Source of the DNA: Halisarca cf. caerulea
Taxonomy: Eukaryota > Porifera > Demospongiae > Chondrillida > Halisarcidae
Assembly (NCBI GenBank): GCA_963170055.1
Contig: CAUJGJ010000093.1
Location: 1,388,001 to 1,452,000 of the forward strand
DNA: 64,000 nucleotides
Direction of reading: 5' to 3'
The position numbers were made by a program, and so were the translations under genes. This document shows positions 14,549 to 25,244 of this stretch, piece by piece. Each line of letters begins with the position of its first letter. Positions within the stretch are counted from its first letter, which is position 1. The notes under the pieces were generated by a model. That model was not told the DNA's origin. It was given only the letters and a program-made list of their open reading frames with translations, and searched no databases.

Positions 14549-15232
14549 CCGTAAGGGTAGAAATTTTCGCGGGTGGTTTATTTTCGCGTTTTTCGCGAGT
14601 CATTCCAAACCCGCGAATATTAATCCTAGGCACAAAGTGCAACGGTAGAGGGTTTAACACATGGCTCGATACGAGGTTAAGAGCGACGTTGTTTAAGTAG
14701 TTGAGTCCCATTGGAAGCGATATCCCTTCTGATTCGGTCTATATGATCTTGTTCGATCGTTTCGTTTCAGCTTACCTCCGAAGCAAGTTATTATATTAAT
14801 TTGTTTAGAGGAATTGGAATAAGAAAAGACGAGTATGAGAAAGTATCGCAGACGAACAGTTGGAGATCAAGCGATTGGTTAGGGATCACAGGGTAGCTAG
14901 AACTCTTCGATGTAGGATTTTAAGGCCGGATAAAAACTCTTCGTAGTAACCGGCGATTACTGGTTTGTTTCTCGCATTACAGCATTAGCTGGCTGTAATC
15001 TAGCTCTACTTCTGAATAACTGTCCTCTAACTGCACTCGTCGATAGAATAGAAGGTTGCCATAACTTCAATGTTCTTCGAACGTTTTTCTGCGCAGCCCA
15101 TGTTCCCACAAATGATATTCATGTGATACCTTTGGCTGGGGACGCGAAATTTAATACCCGCGAAAATTTCAAAATAAAGGAAATTTTGGGATTCGCGAAA
15201 ATTTGAACCCTCGAAATTTTCTACCCATACGA
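14549..15232. mobile_element. TA-flanked terminal-inverted-repeat element (MITE), CGCGAA-rich
   Basis: The left end reads TA|CCGTAAGGGTAGAAATTTTC and the right end is the near inverse (TAGAAAATTTC...GGGTATGC in reverse), closing at ...CCCATACGA|TA. Both sub-terminal regions carry repeated TTTTCGCG/CGCGAAAA motifs. There is no coding potential inside, so it is non-autonomous. It lies between the gag-like and RT remnants of the same minus-strand retroelement and probably inserted into it. Confidence 0.75.
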
Positions 15233-15657
15233 TATAATAAATTTTCTGTTAGGGTATGGGTATCACATGCTTTCTGTAGTGTGGGGCTGGTCCACTGACC
15301 GACCTAGATGAGTGGGGTGCATTGTGTATCTACAGAGCCGCCTGCACTGCTGTCTGTACTGTGTTCGACAGTGGCCTAAGTCATAGTAACCAGCTTAAGG
15401 CAGCATCCTTAAAAACTTGGCACATCATCAGTAGTGCAATTGGCACGGCCCCCATGTGTTGGGCAAGTATATCGGGAGTATACTGATAAACAATCAATGA
15501 CCAGGCTATAATCATACTAATGAGAGAGACAAATGTAAAGAAAGAGAAAAGAAAGGAAAAAAAATCAAGACAACCCAAAGCGTCAGCAGGATGAAAAAAA
15601 AAATAAGTGACCTATTGATATGCTGAAACAAAAATTGTGGCTGCTCTGTTAAATTGT
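15233..15657. other. Spacer, nothing recognised
   Basis: AT-rich DNA between the TA-flanked element and the gag-like remnant. It holds no recognisable gene or repeat and may be decayed retroelement sequence. Confidence 0.5.
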
Positions 15658-15948
15658 TCATGGACACGCCATCGGCGCGTCCTGTGGCTGGGTCAGCCTA
15701 TGGTGGTGAGGGCCATCCTGGCCGAGCAGGGCGCTTGGCGGGTTGCAGCGGGGGGGGGCTGTTGGAGGACGATGGCACTCGATCCGCTTATGCAGGTCGC
15801 CACAGGTGCTGCACACGTGCCGGAACCTGCATGAACAGGGGAACCGGCAAACCCCCACGTCCCAAGACATGCAGCATGGGGATGTCCCTTGAGGATATGG
15901 GCGAGGCCCATGTTGAGTGATGCTGGCACACAACCCTGGGGAATCCAC
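15658..15948 (-). pseudogene. Cys/His-rich gag-like remnant of a retroelement
   Basis: One short open frame contains 'CSCRFRHVCSTCGDLHKRIE' followed by Cys, a C-x-C...H-x-C-x2-C...H-x4-C pattern like the zinc-binding block found upstream of the RT in many DIRS-like retroelements ('CR(Y/F)xHVCSxC...H...C'). It is GC-rich compared with its AT-rich surroundings, as is the RT fragment 1.3 kb further along the same strand, so both are probably one element. The frame is short and unsupported by a start or by continuity with the RT. Family assignment is by motif pattern only. Confidence 0.5.
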
Positions 15949-16512
15949 TCCCCATGGGCACGACTGCGAGGGATGGTCTCTGGAGCAGCAGAAACAGCAG
16001 ACATTGTGTCTCCTGGTCGCTGCAGGTACGAAGCAGTTTCGAGTGCATTGAGCGGTCGAAATGTGTCATTGGCATTGGGCAGCGTGCCGACTTATGAACG
16101 CGCATACCTCTTTGTTTCGGAGTCTTTCACGTGGCAGGATTGATTTACTTTAGCTACACGTCTTGATATTGAGTGATAATCGCTATCATGACAGCGGAAA
16201 TGTGACAGTCACATGTCCTTGATGTGAGTATTCCTTTAGAAATTCGTGTGCGGTCACTCAGACATACTAATGATTAGCAGGGGCTAGCTATCTGAGCTCA
16301 CAGGATATGTTACCAGGCTTAGTGGTTAAGTTTTATAATCCATAAGACTTATAATAATTAGTGCGGATGGTTTGAATTTGTACAATTGCATAGCATAATG
16401 ATTAATATTACTGTTATTGGTATAACCTATAGCTGCAGCTAATAATTGATAGCTTTTCATGACTCTGTAAGTCACGGCAAGGTGTATAAAATAAAAGTTA
16501 TGTAACCATAAT

Positions 16513-17483
16513 TTTACAGCATTTCATATCATCAGCTGACTATTACCTGTGACAGTTAACCATTCCAGTCACAAGTGTATTAATTTTCTGAGCATGTACT
16601 TTCAGGCCAATGTTTTTTCAGCATGCATATTAATTATTAAAACATGCAATGGCATAACAGTATTGCATAATTATCATTTATTTGAAATTTCTTGGTATTA
16701 CTCAATAATATTATCCCTTTTTTATTTTCAAATTGTTGCTATAGGCATATGGCTGTCCTGGTGCAAGGAGTTGCGGTATGGGTGTACCATGCACCACTAA
16801 ATTTCTGATTATAATTGGTACAGTAACTAGGGAGTTATAGAAGTGAACCAAGCTTTGTGGTGCATGCATGGGTTTTGTGTGGCAGAATTAAGATTCTGAA
16901 AGAAAAATACTTTCCATTGTATTATGTGAAACTCGAGGATCATCATGAAACAATTATTATAATAAGAGCAGTGCCATGGCAGAGGGAATTCAATGGGGAA
17001 AATATTCAGAGAATATTATCATGGCAATTTTTTTTCATATGGCCTGTGACAGTTGATGATATGAGATGCTGTAACATTATCAGGGTTCTGTAGGATTTTA
17101 ATTTTTGGGGGGAGCTTGAATAGTGCAGTGAATGACTGCCACTTCAAAATATGCAGCATAGCAGGTGATGGGGGTTACATAACAAAGTATACTATAGAGG
17201 GCAGGTACATGTATGTATATGTGGTATCCTATAGACATCTATTGAACCCATGCAGTGCAGAGGTGCATGCAGATATGTATATGCATGGAGTGCAAGGGTA
17301 TATATATACATACGAAAGTAGGGCGTCTGGAAAAATATTTGAGTGTTCAGTTCATAATGTTGCATTTGCAGCCATTTTATATCTTATAGACCATTCAAGA
17401 TAGTCACTGATATTGACACTCGAGTAGGACCTTCTTTATACTAACAAAATGAGTGCCTGTGTGTATACATGTGCATACATGTA

Positions 17484-17537
<54 letters not shown>

Positions 17538-17545
17538 TGTGTGTG

Positions 17546-17584
<39 letters not shown>

Positions 17585-17869
17585 ATGTGTGTGTGTGTGT
17601 TTATATATGCACACCCAAATTATGGAGTGCAGGAGTACATACTTAACTAGAGGGATCTGGGGACATGCCCCCTAGGGAAAATTTGAGTTTTTAGGTTATA
17701 TTAGGTTATATTTGAGGCCATTTTAGATCATTCAAGGTAAATTTTGACACTGCAAGTAATTAAGGCCTACTCCACAGTAATTTTGTACTGCGGTCAGATT
17801 TTTTGGGGATGGAAGCTGGGGAACTTGGGGTAGGAACTTCCCTCCCCCCCTCCCATTGGATAGAACCCT
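16513..17869. other. Core of the inverted-repeat structure, no gene recognised
   Basis: Several 60-95-codon open frames occur but none shows a family motif or a splice context. The segment is ordinary AT-rich sequence, with a run of ATGTAT/ATACAT-rich DNA before the TG repeat. Confidence 0.5.
17485..17600. repeat. (TG)n microsatellite
   Basis: About 115 bp of GT dinucleotides with a few ATGT and CATG interruptions. The cysteine-valine or histidine-threonine open frames that overlap it on both strands are products of the repeat. Confidence 0.97.
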
Positions 17870-18325
17870 GATTATGGTTACATAACTTTTATTTTATGCA
17901 CTAGAAAAGTGATCTATAATTAGCTGCTATAGGTTATCAATGACAGCAATATTTTTCACTATGCCATGCAGTTGCACAAATTCAAATCATCCGCACTAAG
18001 TCTTGTTGCCAAGCCTGGTAACATATCCTGTTAACTCACAGATATAGGCCCTGCTAATCCTTAATTGATAAATACGTCTGAGTGAACGCACGCAAATTTC
18101 CAAACAAAGGACACAGCAAGGACATGTGACTGTCACATTTTCGCTGTCATGATAGCGATTATCGCTCAATATCAAGACGTATAGCTAAAGTAAATCAATC
18201 CTGCCATGTGAAAGACTCCGAAACAATGAGGTATGCACGTTCAGAAGCTAACAAATTGGCACACTGCCCAATAGCAATGAAACACTTTGACCGCTCAATG
18301 CGGTGGAAACTGCTTCATCCGCTTC

Positions 18326-19008
18326 GGGCGAGGCGCCTGATGCGCTTAAGTCGGCCAAAGCACCCGACACGTAGCGCTTCGCGTGTGTCTTAGTGGGCCA
18401 CCATACTTCGCAGCACCATACTTCTGGCCCTGCCGAAATGCACGGCTGTTTGAGCACAGAAATTTAGTTTTCTTCGCGAGTTTACACTTGAGGAGTTGCT
18501 AAGCACGAGATCACATAGCAACGTATACCTCTACATATAAACAGACTCGATCGTAAGGCAAGTTCTTGCAGACCCAGCAGTTTTCTGAGCTCCTCTGATT
18601 TCGTTATCAGATAGCGCACTACAAGAGCTATTTGCTGACACCGCTTAATTTCTACTTCAGTCCTCATAGGATCTCTACAAGTTCGATTACTTTGGCCCTT
18701 GGCAGAAAGAAAAACACAAAGCTAGGAAGAGATACAGCCTATATTCAAGCTGACATGACACTTTTAGTATCCAGTTTTACCATGAATTTTTGTTTGAGCC
18801 TCAAATAATTCAAAGCATAATATTATGCTAATCTGCTATTTATTCACATTTCGCTGATTTTATCTCTATACAATCATATATTGACATACAATAAGCAGAC
18901 TGACTGCATGTGTAGTATATGCATTATAACATTATGTAAGGTGCAGCGTAGGGTAATGGTGCTAAGGGATCAGCAAAATTCACAAACTTTTTGTGCATGA
19001 TTTTAAGA
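18326..19008. other. Spacer, nothing recognised
   Basis: A GC-richer patch (18326-18470) grades into AT-rich DNA. No convincing exon or repeat was seen. Confidence 0.5.
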
Positions 19009-19936
19009 CTGTAGAATGTCGTCTTATGTGGAGTGCGTCCAATTTTATGAAGGCTTCTTTCAGTCTATGGATGCTATATTTCAACTATTTCCCATATTAA
19101 GTAGAATGCTCTCATGCTCACTATAATTTACAAAAAAGGAATACTGAGAAGGATTTTGGATATTGGTGTGGGCTGTCGTCTTGAGAGAAAGCCTCTTTTC
19201 TGGACCTCCTGTAGTTTTTGTGAGTTCAAGGTATGGTGGGTACTTTGAGCCATGTGTTCCTCTTTGCAAAATTTCATTAAAATTTCATTAAAATTTCATT
19301 TGATCAAAATTTAGCCTTGCGCTTTGGGGGTGGTATGAAGTAGCTCTGCCTAATTGTAGTGTGTGTGTGTGTGTGTGCGTGCGTGTGCGTGTGTGTGCCG
19401 TTAATACATGCATGCATGCATGCGGCCAACATGTATGATACATATATTATTTTTGTTTATATAGAGAAACCTTTCTACTCCAAGTTTCTGTAAATCGACC
19501 ATATAGTTTGGTTGCAAATTCAAACATAAATTGGAATGAATTCAACCTGTCTATTCAGAGCCCGACCACTTCTCTAATCATCTTGTCAAGAAAAACCATG
19601 CCAATAACAAAAAAAAACTATTTCATACCACCCCCAAAGCGCGAAGCCAAACGAAATCTGTAATTTTGCAAAGAGGAACACATGGCTCAAACTACCCACC
19701 ATACCTTAAGTTCGTAAAAACTGCAGGAGGTCCAGAAAAGAGACTTTCTCTCGAGACGGTAGCCTGCGCCAATATCCAAAATCCTTCTTGATATTCCATT
19801 TTTTTTGAAAATTACAACAAGCACGAGAACAGTCAACTTACATGGGATATAAGAAAATAGTTGAAATATAGCATCCATAGAGTTAAAGAAACCTTCATAA
19901 AATTGTACACAGCTCACGTAAGAAGACATTTTACTG
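19009..19936. repeat. Inverted duplication with about 320-bp arms
   Basis: The left arm (19009-19340) and right arm (19618-19936) are inverse copies. They share blocks such as 'tttatgaaggcttctttcag'/inverse, 'atggatgctatatttcaact'/inverse, 'gagaaagcctcttttctgga'/inverse and 'gctttgggggtggtatgaa'/inverse. The 277-bp spacer holds a TG/TGCA microsatellite near 19361-19425. No clean target duplication was found. The right arm ends less than 200 bp before the coilin start, so the structure borders or enters its promoter. Confidence 0.85.
19863..19929 (-). CDS. Possible first coding exon of a divergent gene (unrecognised)
   Basis: An ATG at 19929 opens 'MSSYVSCVQFYEGFFNSMDA' followed by IFQLF and a consensus GTAAGT splice donor after about 22 codons. 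The inverse copy in the left arm of the duplication keeps a parallel reading (MSSYVECVQFYEGFFQ...), and most differences are silent third-position changes, which hints at past coding constraint. It would be transcribed away from coilin and share its promoter. No downstream exon or family match was recognised, so this is a hypothesis. Confidence 0.3.
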
Positions 19937-20001
19937 CGCAAAACTAAGTTTCCAAACTCGAGCCTCTGGAACAGCCGTCAACGGAACACAGGCCATCCGC
20001 T

Positions 20002-20033
20002 TCCATTTTATGGTGACGTCACCATAAAAATGG
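20002..20033. promoter_or_regulatory. Palindromic CRE-like site upstream of COIL
   Basis: The core ATGGTGACGTCACCAT is a perfect palindrome centred on TGACGTCA, the full cAMP-response element consensus bound by CREB/ATF bZIP factors. Flanks extend the symmetry to about 32 bp with one base offset (tccatttta...taaaaatgga). It lies about 90 bp upstream of the COIL start, where a core promoter is expected. Function is inferred from motif and position. Confidence 0.6.
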
Positions 20034-20112
20034 ACGCAGGGAGCGGGTCTGTGTTTCACGAGACTATTGAGTGCGAGTTTTGAGCATTAGGTTCTATCGA
20101 GTTCTTTCTGCC

Positions 20113-20348
20113 ATGGGTGGAGATAACATTCGTATCAAGCTGAATTTCGTGCCCACTCCTGCTGATGACCCAAAGTGTATTTGGTACTTAATTAACACTT
20201 GTCACTGTCGCACTGTTGCGGATGTTTGTTGTTCAGTGAGAAACAGGTACTTTCAAGATCTTAATGGAGCGATTCAACTGTCAATGGATGATGCCCATCT
20301 TCCCTTGCACGAGAGCATCTTCCTATTCAAAGACAATGATGAAGTGAG
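20113..20348 (+). CDS. COIL: COIL exon 1: N-terminal self-association domain
   Basis: Encodes residues 1-79, from 'MGGDNIRIKLNFVPT' to 'FKDNDEV'. It ends with two bases of an Arg/Ser codon at a GTGTGT donor. Confidence 0.9.
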
Positions 20349-23300
20349 GTGTGTCATTTCTGTCTTCTTGTAGCATCAGTCCTGTATGTGAAAATGCCTG
20401 TACATACGTAGTAGGAACCCGCAAATCTCATGATCATGTAGACTACTGTATTAAAAGAATACCAAACAAATTATGAAATAATGCACAGAGGAAAAGGAGC
20501 ATCATCTAGCATTTACTAACCACTCTATTGATGAAGTGGCAAACATGTTCTGTTAAGTTTTTGCTTGATTCAAGCAAAGATTCTCAAAGTCTGATCTGGA
20601 AACTCAGATTATGTTACATAATACAGTGGCATCTATTTATAGGGGATACTTCAAGAGCTAAAAAGAGGTTAGTATACAAAGACTTGTACTATCTGGAGGC
20701 CTTGTTTGCAAGACCATCTCTGTACTTAGTCTGGTGTAGCTAACCAATCTTACCATGTAAGATTCTTATCCACCCATGACCCACACCACATCATGGGTCT
20801 GCATCAGGGGATAATATGATCTGGGCCGTTTAGGCACATTACTCGCTCATACTTTTTGAGGAGAATAGTTCTTGCAGTTTCATGATTCAGCTCCAGACCA
20901 CAAAATTTCCTCACAGATTGCTTGATGCCAATCCTCCATATATCACTGCAACCTTATAACGGTTACCAAATTCTTGTAGACATGCAAAATTTACTCTTTC
21001 TTTAATATATCACTTGTTTTATGCCTAAATGCATGATGATTATGTGGCCCTTGCTTGCATGAATTGCTTATCTCCACCTCTTTTATTGCACATTGCAGCC
21101 TCTAGCGAAGACAACTTTGTCTATTGAGTGCACTGTACAATAAAGTTATATAGCCAGACTATGCATGAAAACAAATCATGCGTGCTTCATTTCAACAATG
21201 ATAGCCACTGTGCCCCTCTTCTTGTCTTAGAGTGGTCTGTAAAGGACAACTGATGACTGTAGTAATTTTGTGCATGTAGCTGTAAATTAAGGGCAGATGA
21301 TATGATATGTAATGGTTTTGTCTTAAAGCGTTCATTGGAGAGAGCTGACTGTAGGAAAGCATGATAGTGGTGTACGAACATCATCACCAAAGAAGAAGAA
21401 AAGAAAGGTACAGTTAGCAGAAGGCTACAGCAGTTCCTTTCCACCAGTAGAGATAGCAGGTCAACATGTGAAAACTACTCTTGCCCGTCCTTCAATATCT
21501 GAGAAGAAAGGTGGTGCTATCAAAATGTCAAATTCTAAAGGCTCAGAGATGAATGTACAGACTAAGTTGCCTTTGTCTGGTACTAATACACATGAAAGCA
21601 TACAGAAATGTAGTCAGGATGTACCTCCTGGTGAGACTTGATGCTCCTTTTTTAATATTTGTATTTCTTTCAGTCATAATATTGTTGTTAGCTGTAGATA
21701 CATCACGTACAACAACAGTGATGTCAAAGACTGGTGGAGTTCATAAAAGATTTTCATTGTTTTCCAGTTCCAGTTCAGCAGATACCGGTACTGATTCTGA
21801 AACAGATGAAGCTACACGATCTTCAAATTTGGTCTCCAGAGTCGTAGCAAAAGGAGCTAACATTAATTTAGGACCTCCAAACATCAGCAAAATGTATCCT
21901 TTCATACCTAGACAGAACTGCATTCAAGGCCGTGGTAGAGGTGTGCCTATACAGGGGCGCAGTGCAGCTAAAAGAGGAGAAAGGACTCAGAATACTGAAA
22001 AATTCACTGTTGGAAGAATTACGGGAGGTGAAAATGACCAGCTGGAAGTGATAAGTACTGTTATTAGTGTACCACCCAGTGAATCTGTGGACGGTAAAAA
22101 TGGTCTTTCTGATGCTAAAAAGCAAGTGACTAAAGATTATGATTCTTATCATAAGTTGGAGGGTCCACCACGAGTTGGTGACATGATTGCTTTTAAAGTG
22201 AATGCCCAGACACTTATTATTTTGTCTAACGGTATATGTAACATGAACATTTCTAAATGCAGGTGTTGGAAATGTCCCCGCAGTATACACCAGAACTGTC
22301 TGAATTCAAAGAAGCAAAAGTTTTGAATGTAGATCTTAGCAGCAACAGCATTAAAGTTAAACTCTCTGAAGCTACATTGAATAACGAAAAGAGCAGAGGT
22401 TTGTTATGTGATGAGTAGGGCTGTTGTGTTCTTAGATGGGATAGGTTGTTAATCATGGAAGTCACTAAAGCGTGGTAAAACAGCACAGTGCTGCACTTAA
22501 AATCTCAGCCATTTTATTACAAACAATTTTGCTTTATTCCTGCACACACTTTGGTGAACTGAAGGTGCCTGTGATAGGTGACAGAGAATTTTTGATTGGG
22601 TGTAAAGTACTTACGTAGTAATCGTTTATGCTTGCTTGAAGCCTAGCAAGTTCAGCAAATGTACGTAGCTGCAATGTACTTCTACCATAGATCTATACTT
22701 CCACTGAATTGGTGAACAAATTCTTTTGCTACTGCAATACTAAGATCAAAATCTTTTTTAATTATAAGTAAATAATGTTTAGCTACATATGGCACTCAAC
22801 TCATATAAATGTGAGCCACTCTTTGTTTTCTGGCGACTTCCCCGTTAATGATATGATTTACTAAGAGTTGTACATAGATGTATGGTACCTACCCCAAAAC
22901 CTTTGATGTCTGCCAATGTAGGATTGTATGATCATCTATGTATAATACCGTATACACTTTAATTTTCGCAGGGTGTGTATTTCCCTGATTTTGACTTTTA
23001 GCAATTTTCACATTTTTATATTCACAGACAGCCATGTTTTGCCATTGCATAGGAACCTGATTTAAACTTTTGCGGATGGCTTTGAATACCACAAATATTA
23101 AACCCTCCCAAAATTTAAGCACATACGGTGTATGCATGTGAAGTTTGAAGCATACAATACAAATCATAAAGTGAATGTTCTACAGGTTACAATGGGCGTT
23201 TTGGTACCAGGCTGTTTTCTTTCCAAGATGGTCAGGTGTGGATGGGTCTGAAAATTTCATTGAATTTGTACCTTTAATGTATCGTACTAAATAATGGGGC

Positions 23301-25244
23301 TGCGTCGACAATCTGCACCATAGGATGATACGAAGATGATAATTGGTAACCAAGTGGAGTCTGACAACAAAGCAAATGCAACTGAACTACAACTTTACTT
23401 CTGCTGAATTCAGTTTTACAATGAATACATATAATTGCCTCGCTGCAATGTAAGAATATTCTTTGAATTTCCTTTGTGGACAGGCATCATCTTGTAGCAA
23501 GACTTCTCTATGAATGGTGTTTATACAAAGGTGCGCGCATGCCGCATAATTAGCACTAGGCGAAAACGCCACAAAACGCCCTGGTTTGCTTAATCACACC
23601 CGTTTTCTTTCTGAAACCCATTGGAGCCCGTATAACTTTCAGATTTTTATGATTTATACCATAGTTTGCTGTACTCAATCAAAAATAACATACTTCTTGT
23701 GAGATTGTATAATATCGCTGAATTACTTTGTGCTTACTTTTTGGATGATTAGTCGCCCATGTATACTTAGGCATATACATGGACGCCTAATAGGGCTACA
23801 CCAGTGTTCCATCGGATGAAGCTATGGAGATTGCACTGTTGAATCTAGAGCCTGAGTTTTGAGATCAAAATTTCCGTCTGCTTTAGTATGACGTGTGGTG
23901 ACTTGCAGCGCTCGTTTTCTTAAATCTATGAGGGCTCTGGGTAAGTATTGGCTAATATACTATTTAAAATTACTCTAGCGTAGTTCAGAGTTGTCCCTGG
24001 GTGCTATTCTTACCAACCTCCTACTCTATTTATCAATTTTTGATCGTATACATGCCCTAACATTGAAATAAAATCTTAGGTGTACATGGAGCAATGCACT
24101 TTATCAGCAATATTTCCATAGATCCAGCTCAGCTCTCGTAACGTCCAAATCGTATAACGTTTTAATTTGCTCCGTGAAGGCATGGCAGTCAAGTTTTGAA
24201 GGCCTGAAAGTTACAGATTCTCTGCCAAGGAACCCAGTTTATCTTAAATGAAAGCTAAACTGTCTCAAAATTCCCCAGTAAAGGATTTATGGACAACTTT
24301 TTCAGGTCCCTTCTTGACGCCATTTTACGCACGTGACAATCGTTCCATTACTTTTGACTGGCACTGTACATCAAAGGTACCAGCACTGCAGTGCTGTAAA
24401 TGCCCAAACATTACCTTTATTAGGATAATAACTTGACTATGTAAATTTGAGGTTGGCACTTTTTTGCTTTGCAGCTGTGTACAGTGATGGCATACCAAAA
24501 AAAAATTGTTTTGGCAGAGATCTTACATATTGTGTTTCGTAAAATTTAAGGTTAAGCAAAGGCTGAGAATGTTGCGCACGCTAATAAAAGTAATCAATGG
24601 CGGCCAGCGTGACCTCCTTGCATCTTCTCTGATAAGCTCCTACCAAACCATACTAACCTGACTGCACTTTTCGAAGGAGTTTGGTTTGTTGAGGTACTTG
24701 GATATTGTTTACGTCGACTTTAAAGTTATTTGAAGTGAAAATACAACAACAGCTCGTCCGAGATACCATCAAATCATCCTGTGAATATGTCAGCGCGTTT
24801 ATTTGGCAATAAGCCAGTTACTACACGCCCGTCTCTTGGCAGTATCGCATTTACTGCACTTGCTCACAGGTCTTGAGCAGTAAATGTGATACTGCCTCGC
24901 AGGCGTATAGTAACTAGTACATATTCAAAGTATAACATTTTCAGTCCACTGCATTTTGAACATGATTACACTTTGCATTTACAATGAATGAAGCTGTGAA
25001 CAGGTGTTTCACTTTATTTTTCTCATAGCTATGAAATTATTGAGTGGGAAGTTTGCTGTTGTGTTAGATAGTGAAGAACAGCAAGCCCCTTCCGTGGACT
25101 CAGAGGTACATACGTAGGCATAATGCTATATATTTATAAACACATTTTGGTGATAAGCATTTCCTTTTTGATCTAATGGCTTTCCTTTTTTCAATGTAGG
25201 TTGACTTCCCTTTGGATTTGATTACAGATGTCAAGTTATTGTAA
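20113..25244 (+). CDS. COIL: Coilin, Cajal-body scaffold protein (six exons)
   Basis: Coilin nucleates nuclear Cajal bodies, where spliceosomal snRNPs mature; its N-terminal ubiquitin-like fold self-associates and its C-terminal atypical Tudor domain contacts snRNP and SMN partners. The spliced frame is 431 codons plus stop, against 576 residues in human; the difference is in the poorly conserved middle. Visible parts in order: N-terminal domain (1-79, 'FLFKDNDEV' matching the family RDND motif); a basic nuclear signal PKKKKRKV (99-106); a Ser-rich acidic stretch near 200-220; an RGRG box (257-261, dimethyl-arginine type); and a Tudor-like domain from 'PPRVGDMIAFK' (336-346) through 'YTPELSEFKEAKVL' to the C-terminus. 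All six exons keep one frame with GT-AG borders. The ATG was chosen because it fits the family start; no earlier in-frame ATG lies nearby. The mRNA ends were not determined. Confidence 0.9.
21329..21630 (+). CDS. COIL: COIL exon 2: nuclear-signal segment
   Basis: The acceptor is ttgtcttaaag; the exon begins one base before 'VHWRELTVGKHDS' and contains the SV40-type basic signal PKKKKRKV. It ends one base into a codon at GTGAGA. The body is low-complexity and unconserved, so the acceptor choice rests on phase. Confidence 0.75.
21698..22197 (+). CDS. COIL: COIL exon 3: Ser-rich, RG-box and start of Tudor-like domain
   Basis: Carries a poly-Ser/acid patch, the 'QGRGRGVPIQGR' RG box and 'RVGDMIAFK', ending in phase 0 at GTGAAT. 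A second in-frame acceptor after 'tatttctttcag' (21672) would add about nine mostly hydrophobic residues. The nearer acceptor is preferred because those residues look intronic. Confidence 0.85.
22263..22398 (+). CDS. COIL: COIL exon 4: Tudor-like domain core
   Basis: The acceptor is aaatgcag. It encodes 'VLEMSPQYTPELSEFKEAKV' and following, the direct counterpart of the family's 'LLELTSSYSPDVSDYKEG' block. It ends one base into a codon at GTTTGT. Confidence 0.9.
22948..23128. mobile_element. Small TA-flanked MITE in COIL intron 4
   Basis: The left end is TA|CCGTATACACTTTAATTTTC; the right end is the inverse ...AAATTTAAGCACATACGG|TG. It is 181 bp and non-coding. Ends match the shared CCGTA type. 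Confidence 0.6.
24816..24915. repeat. 100-nt near-perfect hairpin in COIL intron 4
   Basis: The arms 'agttactacacgcc...gcagtatcgcatttactgc' and their inverse pair over about 40 bp around a short loop. It is either a palindromic mini-MITE or a small-RNA-type hairpin on the coilin sense strand. Confidence 0.75.
25029..25105 (+). CDS. COIL: COIL exon 5
   Basis: Encodes 'AMKLLSGKFAVVLDSEEQ' and following, matching the 'GKFDLVY' strand region of coilin. Phases on both sides fit exons 4 and 6. The preceding intron is 2.6 kb. Confidence 0.85.
25200..25244 (+). CDS. COIL: COIL exon 6: C-terminal end
   Basis: The acceptor is tcaatgtag. It encodes 'VDFPLDLITDVKLL' and the TAA stop, corresponding to the 'WKELIDPRLI' end of the family. 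Confidence 0.8.
   Translation, partial: VDFPLDLITDVKLL

Larger units (their letters stand above)
16025..18325. mobile_element. 2.3-kb long-inverted-repeat structure
   Basis: The left arm (about 16025-16512) is matched in inverse by the right arm (about 17870-18325). Matching blocks include 'ttatgtaaccataat' against 'attatggttacataa', the 'tcctgtgagctc' region against 'gagttaacagga', and 'tcttgatattgagtgataat' against its inverse. The arms are diverged by roughly one base in eight. The core carries no recognisable protein gene and includes a TG microsatellite. Outer ends and any target duplication are unclear. It could be a foldback transposon or an inverted segmental duplication. Confidence 0.7.

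Noticed and set aside
15658..16143. Cluster of overlapping GC-rich frames on both strands
   Set aside because: Only the minus-strand Cys/His-rich frame shows a motif; the others are shadows of its GC-rich composition.
17404..17675. Cys/Val and His/Thr repeat frames
   Set aside because: They translate a TG/CA microsatellite.
21868..22290. 140-codon minus-strand open frame
   Set aside because: Antisense shadow of COIL exon 3.
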